A DNA stretch of 15,294 bases from Conidiobolus incongruus B7586 (taxonomy: Eukaryota; Entomophthoromycota; Entomophthoromycetes; Entomophthorales; Conidiobolaceae): positions 1 to 15,294 of the forward strand of contig JNEM01010707.1 in NCBI GenBank assembly GCA_000697335.1. Direction: 5' to 3'. Every line of letters begins with the position of its first letter. Positions within the stretch are counted from its first letter, which is position 1. The position numbers were made by a program, and so were the translations under genes. Below, in pieces: positions 9,061-15,294 of the stretch. The notes beneath the pieces were generated by a model. The model saw only the letters and a program-made list of their open reading frames with translations. It was not told the origin of the DNA and searched no databases.

Positions 9061-11469
9061 TATCATTTCTTGAAAAATGAGTAAGATCAATTTAATGATA
9101 TCGAATAAGCTGTAGATATTAAAGATATTGATTTGAAATAAGTTTGGGTCCTTAAGAGATGCGAAAGATAGAAAAATACAAGTGACATTCGGATAAAAAT
9201 TAGAAGTTAAAGCTACAGTCCGACTATGAAATCATTTTCATCTTATAATAGATAATATATTTGTTGTATATTCATTAAAAATATGATTAATTAGTCAATT
9301 ATCAATAAGCAATGCATAATCTAAAATAGATTTTGAATTCGGATAATTTATACCGTGTAACTACTAAATAAATTTTTCGGGATTAAAAACAATCAGAAAA
9401 TCCCATTAATTTAGTTAGGGTATTTAATTTATTTGAAGTTCCTAATACGAACCTTTATCGGGTTGATTAGGTAAGTGTGTATCGAGCATTGATAAATCTT
9501 GAATTCTCGATATCCATCATTTTTTATAATTAAGTTATACATGATTTATTTACTATTAGCAAAATTGACTATTATTAAAATTATTACTTATTAAGTTGAT
9601 TGATTATTGATTAATATTTATAATTGTCACAACTTTGATGAAATATTATTATTTTATTTTTCTCATAATATTGATTAAAATATTATATTATTTAAAAGTA
9701 TCAAAAGAGTAAAATAATATAATTTTGGAAAAAATATTAATCAATTAATATGTATATATTAATTTTTTTATATATTAATTCAAGTTTATAATATATAAAG
9801 ATTTTTTAAAAGTAAAAAGATTATTATAGAAATCAAATCTTTCTAAGAATTTAAATGATATCATATTCTGCTTTTAAATTTATCTGATAAAAATTCAATT
9901 ATGTTTCAAAAATTAAAATTATATAGGTAAATGAATCTATGATATTGTTTAAATTATTATACAGTAATAGACCTTAATAGGATTAAATATTATAAATTAT
10001 TTTAATATGTGTATTTAATGTAATATTTGATAACTATTATATTTTTTATAAAATCCAAATAATATAATTTTTTAAATACACTGAAAAAAAATGATGATTT
10101 CTAATTAGAAGTTTGATGATATAAACCAGTTAAATGAAATAAATTGAAAAGGTAAGAGGATAACAGTTTTTTTTAATATTCTATATTAGTTTTAGATCTA
10201 TTTGTTTCATTATACCATTAATCAATTTTATTTATAGTAGTGCTAATGAATATTAGGAAATTATTGGAATAAATATTGATAGAGAATTATTCTATATCTA
10301 ATCTAGAAATTTTTAATGTTTTAATCCCTTTCTTATGTTAAAATAATATTTATTTTTTAATTTTTATTTCTTTAAAATAAATATTTTAAACACTAATAAC
10401 CATAATAATTATACATGCGAAAATTTATTTTATCACTAAAAACTATTATATATATAATTTATCATGACATTTAACTAAAGTCAACGTATTATATAATCAT
10501 AGTATAAAATTTGTTTAGGATATTGTCATATATAGTTAATATAATTTTATATGGAAATGAATTGAATTTATTCTGCATTAATGTAATTTATTTACTCTAA
10601 AATTCAGCCAATTTTTCAAAAATGACTCTATCTTCATTTAAAACATTTAAACCTAAGCTGAAGATTGCGGAAAAAAATATTCTTTAAATACTTGGCAATT
10701 AGCTTGAAGGGTTCAGTTTTAAATCAGTTTTAGGATTAAATTAAATGATGTTTGAATAAAAAAGTTTGAAAAACTTGGAAAAATCAGAATACAATGATAA
10801 AATCCTTGATTTTTTGTGTGTATATATTTAATGAATAAGGGAATATTTTTTAGCTGATTAAAATGCAAATTAGATGAATGTCCTATTAATCAACTTATAA
10901 TTACCACATCAGTTTTAATTATTAGTTTGAATCAAACAAAGAAGAGACTAAATTAAAATACTTCGGAATAAACTGTTTCATATCGTATTTCGATCCATAT
11001 ACTAATCAATCAATCTACTTATAAATTTAAAGGTCAATTAATGATATAATCTACATAAAAAACTAAGAATGTTATATAATAGATAGAAGTATTATCCCTA
11101 AAATTTACAACAGATGGTGAATAAAGATGGAGGGTGAAATCGGAATAACCAATAATTTATTTACCCGATTACAAATTAATTTTGGTTATGCAGTTGAGTT
11201 GGTGTGTTATATTCAATCTGAATCTCCATAATTTATTAATCTAAAATTTCCAAAAATTCTTAAATGGTCACATTTGATTGGCCAAATCCTAGAAAATCCG
11301 CATCAATTATTCATTTACCATATTTGCAGAAGTGGAATTGTTGCTCTATAGAATTAGTTTGTTACTTAATGGGAAGTTGAATATAATATCATACTTGTTC
11401 AAAAGGGTATTTAAATACAGAACTGTGCAGCTTATCAGTTAAGATTTCCTAAAACTTAATTCAGTACAG

Positions 11470-11480
11470 TATATAAATAT
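11470..11480 (+). promoter_or_regulatory. Candidate TATA box of the P450 reductase gene
   Basis: TATATAAATAT lies about 130 nt upstream of the reductase start. The leader between it and the start has no ATG, consistent with ordinary scanning. A CCAAT-box-like sequence in inverse orientation (GATTGGCC) occurs at about 11275-11283, a usual distance upstream. A/T-rich background makes TATA-like strings common, so position and the ATG-free leader are the main support. Confidence 0.4.
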
Positions 11481-11610
11481 TGGTGTTTGTATCGTTCAGT
11501 CTTTAATCAAAAGACGCTGCTAGTTTGAATTAATTATAATTATTTAAGGTATCGTCGTCTAACTTTAGCATATATTATTTGCATATCAAAAATACTTTGT
11601 TTTTGTTCCA

Positions 11611-13755
11611 ATGACTTTAGCTAATTTTGCTGGATTGGACTTATCGACACCACAAGGAGTAGTTTTTACTGCCCTATTCGCTGTCTGTGGTGCTTATTTA
11701 CTAAGATCTTATATTTTTTCAGAAAATGAAAAACCACTAGCTCCTGCTGCACCTACCAAACCTCCGATAGTGAAGAACCGTAATATTATGAAAAAACTAC
11801 AGGAAGTAGGCGCCAAAGTAGTCATTTTCTTTGGTTCTCAAACTGGTACTGCTGAAGACTTTTCTGGAAGGTTGGCTAAAGAAGCCAAGCAACGTTTTGG
11901 TGTCAACTGCTTAGTCGCTGATATTGATGATTATGATATGGAGCAACTAGATACTATTCCTGATGACTATTTGGCTATTTTCGTTATGGCTACCTATGGT
12001 GAAGGTGAACCTACTGATAACGCTAGTGATTTCTATCATATGTTTGTCGACAAAACTGATGCTCCTTGGTCTGAAGGCATTTCTGATGCTTCTGAATCTC
12101 CCTTGAAAAACCTCAGATATATTATCTTTGGATTAGGTAACCGTACTTATGAACACTTTAACCTTACTGCCAAAAAAGTAGACGAATATTTGACCAAGTT
12201 TGGTGCCAAGAGATACTATGAAATTGGTTTGGGAGATGATGATGGCAGTTTGGAAGATGACTTTATCAAGTGGAAGGATCCCATGTGGAAGCATTTCTGT
12301 GACGCTTTAGAAATTGATTTTGAAAATGCTGGTATCCAAAAGGTACAAGCTACTATGGCTATTTCTGAAGTAACTGATCAAACTGAACAAAGTGGAGATG
12401 TTTATCAAGGCCAACTCGTTGATCCCAACTCTAAAGTTATTCCCGGTGCTCCTGTTACCTACGATGCCAAAAATCCCTTTTATGCCCCTGTCAAAGTTAC
12501 TAGAGAATTGTTTGCTGATAACTGTGGACGCCACTGTATTCACTTGGAACTTGATATTACTGGAACTAACATTACTTATGATACTGGTGATCACGTTGGT
12601 GTCTGGGCCACTAACCCTGAATCTCAAGTTCTTTTGACTGCTGAAGCCTTTGGACTAACTGAAAAACTTGATCAAGTTATTACTGCCATCAACACTGATC
12701 CCTCTGCCGCCAAAAAGTATCCTTTCCCTGTTCCCACTACCTACCGTGTTATGTTCCGTCACTATGTTGATATTTGTGCTGCTCCATCTCGTCAATTCCT
12801 CACTCAACTTACTACTTTGGCTAAATCCAAAGCTGCTAAGGATTACCTCACCAGCATTTCTTCTGACTTGGAAAGCTACACCAACACTGTTACCAATCAC
12901 CGTTTGACAATGGCCGAAATCATTTTACACATTCAAGGACTGGAAGCCAATGCCGCTCCTTCAGAAAAGACTAACATTCCCCTTGAACTTGTTGTTGAAA
13001 ATCTTGGTCGTGTTATGCCTCGTTTCTACTCTATCAGTTCCAGCAGCAAAGTTCATCCCAAGAACGTCCATGTCACTGCTTCCGTCCTCGAATTCTCTCC
13101 TAAAGATAATGCTGATCGTAAAGTTCATGGTCTGTTTACTAATTATTTACTCGCTGTTCACAACCGTCTCACTGGTAATGATCAACCTACTCACCAATAC
13201 CATTTGGAACCCCAAACTGATCAGAGCATTTTGACTATTCCCATGTTCATTCGCAAATCCAACTTCTCCTTGCCTAAATCTCCTAAAACTCCTGTTATTA
13301 TGATTGGTCCTGGTACTGGTGTTGCTCCCTTCAGAGGTTTTGTCCAAGATCGTGTCTACTCCGCCCAACAAGGTAAAGATGTCGGTGCCACTATTCTCTA
13401 CTTTGGTTGCAGAAAGCGTGACGAAGATTTCTTATATTCCAATGAATGGGAATTATTATTCAACGCTCTTCCTGACGGTGATTCTAAGATGGTCAATGCA
13501 TTCTCTCGTGAACAAGCTGAAAAGGTCTACGTCCAACATCTCTTAAAGAAGGATAGTGAACTTATGTGGAAGTTAATTAATGAACAAAATGCCCACATTT
13601 ACGTATGTGGTGATGCCAAATATATGGCCAAGGATGTTAACCATACATTCATTGAAATCGCCCAAGAATACGGACAGTTAACCGAACAACACGCTATCAA
13701 CTACTTTAAGAAGCTCAGATCTCAAAACCGTTACCAAGAAGATGTATGGGCCTAA
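11611..13755 (+). CDS. NCP1: NADPH-cytochrome P450 reductase, single exon, 714 aa
   Basis: This diflavin reductase carries electrons from NADPH through FAD and FMN to microsomal cytochromes P450 and other haem acceptors on the cytosolic face of the ER. An in-frame TAG 48 nt upstream with no ATG between fixes the start. Residues about 16-36 form a hydrophobic N-terminal anchor. The FMN domain shows FFGSQTGTAEDF (73-84), ATYGEGEPTDNA (127-138), FGLGNRTYEHFN (173-184) and GLGDDDGSLEDDF (206-218). The FAD domain has RFYSISSSS (471-479) and GLFTNYL (507-513), slightly unlike the usual GV(C/A/T)T. The NADPH domain has MIGPGTGVAPFRGF (564-577), FGCRKRDEDFLY (598-609), SREQ (632-635) and VCGDAKYMAKDVNHT (665-679). 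The C-terminus DVWA carries the conserved aromatic W713 that stacks on FAD. Likely catalytic equivalents of rat Ser457, Cys630 and Asp675 are S474, C666 and D711. The length is typical. Unlike the other four genes it has no intron and much higher G+C (about 40% by eye), with many C-ending codons and CGT for Arg, suggesting selection for expression. Confidence 0.97.
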   Translation: MTLANFAGLDLSTPQGVVFTALFAVCGAYLLRSYIFSENEKPLAPAAPTKPPIVKNRNIMKKLQEVGAKVVIFFGSQTGTAEDFSGRLAKEAKQRFGVNCLVADIDDYDMEQLDTIPDDYLAIFVMATYGEGEPTDNASDFYHMFVDKTDAPWSEGISDASESPLKNLRYIIFGLGNRTYEHFNLTAKKVDEYLTKFGAKRYYEIGLGDDDGSLEDDFIKWKDPMWKHFCDALEIDFENAGIQKVQATMAISEVTDQTEQSGDVYQGQLVDPNSKVIPGAPVTYDAKNPFYAPVKVTRELFADNCGRHCIHLELDITGTNITYDTGDHVGVWATNPESQVLLTAEAFGLTEKLDQVITAINTDPSAAKKYPFPVPTTYRVMFRHYVDICAAPSRQFLTQLTTLAKSKAAKDYLTSISSDLESYTNTVTNHRLTMAEIILHIQGLEANAAPSEKTNIPLELVVENLGRVMPRFYSISSSSKVHPKNVHVTASVLEFSPKDNADRKVHGLFTNYLLAVHNRLTGNDQPTHQYHLEPQTDQSILTIPMFIRKSNFSLPKSPKTPVIMIGPGTGVAPFRGFVQDRVYSAQQGKDVGATILYFGCRKRDEDFLYSNEWELLFNALPDGDSKMVNAFSREQAEKVYVQHLLKKDSELMWKLINEQNAHIYVCGDAKYMAKDVNHTFIEIAQEYGQLTEQHAINYFKKLRSQNRYQEDVWA

Positions 13756-14314
13756 ATCTGTAATAGGCTAATCCACTATTGGCTATCAATGTTTATATTA
13801 ATATTCATCTAACCTATTTCATAATCTAAGGAATTAGACATTATAATCTTATTTTAATCAAATTATTAACTTTGAAAATAAAAATTAATTCAAAAATAAC
13901 CTTTAATGCTGATATTCATTTTTAATTTGAAATTATGACTAAATAAACTTCAAATTAAAAACTATGAATTTAAGTATTATTGTTAAATTACCTAAATTAA
14001 TACAAAATATGACTATTAGAAAATTTTTACTATTACTGTAGCTACAATTTAAAATAATATAATTATTAATTCGAGTCTATTTATTTCAAAATATAGTTAA
14101 ATAATAAGATTAATTCAAAAAAAATCAATTAATTTTAATCGATTTTATTTATTAGGATGATTATAAAAATAATTATTCTTATTGTAATATTGATTTTTAT
14201 TTTAGAAATGTATTTTATCTCTACAATCAAATGTATTATATTTAATGCTATATGATATTTTAACAAGAAACAGATTATATTATTATATATATATCATTCA
14301 TACTCATTAATCTT

Positions 14315-14342
14315 ATTTTTTTTTATTTTTTTTTATTTTAAA
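14315..14342. repeat. Phased T-tract, two T9A units plus a T4 run
   Basis: Two runs of nine T, each followed by A, give an exact ten-base period and are followed by TTTTA. Homopolymer tracts repeated in phase with the helix are known to bend DNA. Here the tract lies 20 nt before an (AT)15 run. Confidence 0.75.
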
Positions 14343-14357
14343 TAAACTTAAATTAAT

Positions 14358-14360
<3 letters not shown>

Positions 14361-14394
<34 letters not shown>
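14361..14394. repeat. (AT)15 microsatellite inside a 34-nt perfect palindrome
   Basis: Fifteen AT units (14363-14392) are bracketed by GA and TC, so the whole GAAT...ATTC block is self-complementary. Such tracts can extrude as cruciforms and vary in length. A second (AT)12 tract lies 105 nt further on. Confidence 0.95.
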
Positions 14395-14493
14395 GAAGTC
14401 CAATGTGTTTAATATACAAATTCAATATTGGTATTATACCCAAGTAATAGAGTGTTATTCAATAGTTGAATATTTATTATTTTCAATTTGACA

Positions 14494-14496
<3 letters not shown>

Positions 14497-14520
<24 letters not shown>
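14497..14520. repeat. (AT)12 microsatellite
   Basis: Twelve uninterrupted AT units in gene-free DNA downstream of the reductase gene. No link with the neighbouring (AT)15 tract other than proximity can be seen. Confidence 0.95.
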
Positions 14521-14524
<4 letters not shown>

Positions 14525-15059
14525 AGTATGAAGATTAGTTTATTTTTATAATTTAAAAAATATGAAATTTTCTATCAAAATTAACATATTACTAATTTAT
14601 CATAAATTTAATTATATTTCAGGTTAATTTTTAATTATATTATTTAAAATTATTAACATTCCAAATTTAACTCAAATGAATAAGTATATTATTTAAATTT
14701 GATAATATAGATAAATCATTATTTTTATAGTTAAAGGTATTTATTGATATTTTAATATAAATAATATTATATCAAACTGAATATTGAAACATAATATATT
14801 ATTAACTATTAATATAATCTTATTTATTTTAATTTATAATAACTAATATATAATATTGTTAAGAGACTAGTTCTCTAAATTCTTATATACACTTTCATAT
14901 AATCCAATTAACTATAAATTATATGATTAATTTATACTTATATAGTTAAATTAATTGTATAAATAGTATTAAATTATCTAATAAACTAGGTTCCTCTTTT
15001 TTCCTCTCAATTCTTACTATTTTTACCTTTACACTATTTCTAAGATTAAGACTATATTC

Positions 15060-15294
15060 TGTTGATATTGTAGGATATTGGCACTACCTAATATAAATCT
15101 TAATATATCAGTGACTCATCCTAGTTCGAAGCTTAATTAAACTTTGTTTACACTTGCACGCTACAGCCACATTATATTACCACATTCTGTGCCACACTAC
15201 TTTTATATTAAGTCTTCCTCTGCACTATATTAGTTTAACTACCACTATGCTTACATGGTAGCAGCAACAAAACTATTAAAAACCTACTAGATGT
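15060..15294 (+). mobile_element. Left end of an LTR retroelement: probable 5' LTR plus primer-binding site, cut by the window
   Basis: A segment beginning TGTTGATATTG (15060) and ending GCTTACA (15255) has the TG...CA termini of an LTR and a length of about 196 nt. Directly after it, at 15256, comes TGGTAGCAGCAAC. A TGGTAGC start is what a primer-binding site complementary to the 3' end of eukaryotic initiator tRNA-Met looks like (CCA tail plus the A1-U72 acceptor pair). The segment is also richer in C and G than the DNA to its left. An alternative left boundary is TGTTAAGAG at 14857, giving an LTR of about 399 nt with a TATAAATAG promoter at about 14959. The family cannot be fixed from this end; Ty1/copia is slightly favoured by the TGTTG start and the PBS directly abutting the LTR. 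The internal region lies outside the window, so whether the element is whole and how old it is cannot be judged. Confidence 0.45.

Larger units (their letters stand above)
6563..11460. other. Nearly 5 kb of AT-rich DNA without an intact gene
   Basis: No complete gene, tRNA or rRNA could be recognised here. The stretch contains short open frames without family resemblance (for example 6886-7068 plus), a perfect hairpin at 7114-7140, short (AT)n runs, and several places where broken peptide-like or splice-like signals appear: 7636-7866 minus, 8190-8405 minus, about 8885-9060 plus, 9125-9540 plus and 10085-10190 plus. The DNA near 9125-9540 is somewhat richer in G+C than the rest. These patches could be decayed genes or chance; they are treated separately. 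Confidence 0.6.
13756..15059. other. AT-rich 3' flank of the reductase gene, no gene seen
   Basis: No frame or spliced structure can be supported. AATAAA hexamers at 13877-13882 and 13942-13947 are candidate polyadenylation signals for the reductase. The rest is short A/T runs plus the simple repeats listed separately. From about 14990 the plus strand becomes pyrimidine-rich and less A-rich, which may mark an approach to, or the first part of, the retroelement at the right edge. Confidence 0.6.

Noticed and set aside
10091-10160. C/D-box snoRNA suggested by ATGATGA near 10091 (and again near 8925)
   Set aside because: No D box (CTGA) with a closing stem lies at a suitable distance.
11515-11570. 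An intron in the reductase 5' leader (CTAAC near a TTTAG)
   Set aside because: The only good donor, GTATCG, would give an intron of about 20 nt, far below the 49-nt minimum seen in this window; other donors are non-consensus.
12307-13546. Several 70-106 codon frames on both strands inside the reductase gene
   Set aside because: They are shadows of the G+C-richer reductase coding sequence, which is confirmed by its motifs from end to end.
15100-15140. tRNA suggested by a GTTCGA T-loop-like string near 15124
   Set aside because: No matching T-stem, anticodon arm or acceptor stem can be drawn.
1-15294. A nuclear code in which TAA/TAG encode glutamine, suggested by coding-like patches with such stops
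   Set aside because: All five recognisable genes end in TAA and have no internal TAA or TAG after splicing.

Overview
The window looks like nuclear DNA of an AT-rich fungus, most likely an early-diverging, non-yeast lineage. Five protein genes are recognisable. Four are split by very short GT-AG introns: 13 introns of 49-86 nt, mostly 50-60 nt, with GTAAK/GTAAT-like donors and WTAG acceptors. Intergenic DNA is very AT-rich (roughly one fifth G+C by eye). All five genes end in TAA, so a nuclear code with reassigned TAA/TAG is unlikely. The set (SAP30BP/HCNGP, COP9 signalosome subunit 4, CHORD-CS protein, MIC19 with one cysteine pair, NADPH-P450 reductase) fits a fungus; budding yeast lacks, to my knowledge, the HCNGP-type and CHORD genes. 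An Entomophthoromycotina (Conidiobolus-like) origin is my guess from base composition and intron style, not something proved here.

Layout. 1-1431: AT-rich DNA with no supportable gene. 1432-2404 (+): SAP30BP/HCNGP-like nuclear protein, five exons. 2644-4050 (+): CSN4, two exons, tandem with the previous gene. 4220-5383 (-): CHORDC1-type Hsp90 co-chaperone, four exons, convergent with CSN4; three exons carry the CS domain that a single-exon reading misses. 5811-6562 (+): MIC19, six small exons, divergent from the CHORD gene across a 427-nt shared upstream region. 6563-about 11460: nearly 5 kb without an intact gene, holding scattered, weakly protein-like and splice-like remnants. 11611-13755 (+): intronless NADPH-cytochrome P450 reductase, much richer in G+C than its surroundings. 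13756-about 15059: AT-rich 3' flank with long (AT)n tracts and a phased T-tract. 15060-15294: the left end of what looks like an LTR retroelement, cut by the window edge.

The genes are housekeeping functions that do not form one pathway: transcription/splicing-associated (HCNGP), cullin deneddylation (CSN4), Hsp90 chaperoning (CHORD-CS), mitochondrial cristae organisation (MIC19) and ER electron transfer to P450s (reductase). I found no convincing new multi-gene system. The points most worth checking are the retroelement end at the right edge, the stop-free 54-nt intron in the HCNGP gene, the acidic insertion in CSN4, and the possible graveyard of a small-gene family between MIC19 and the reductase.
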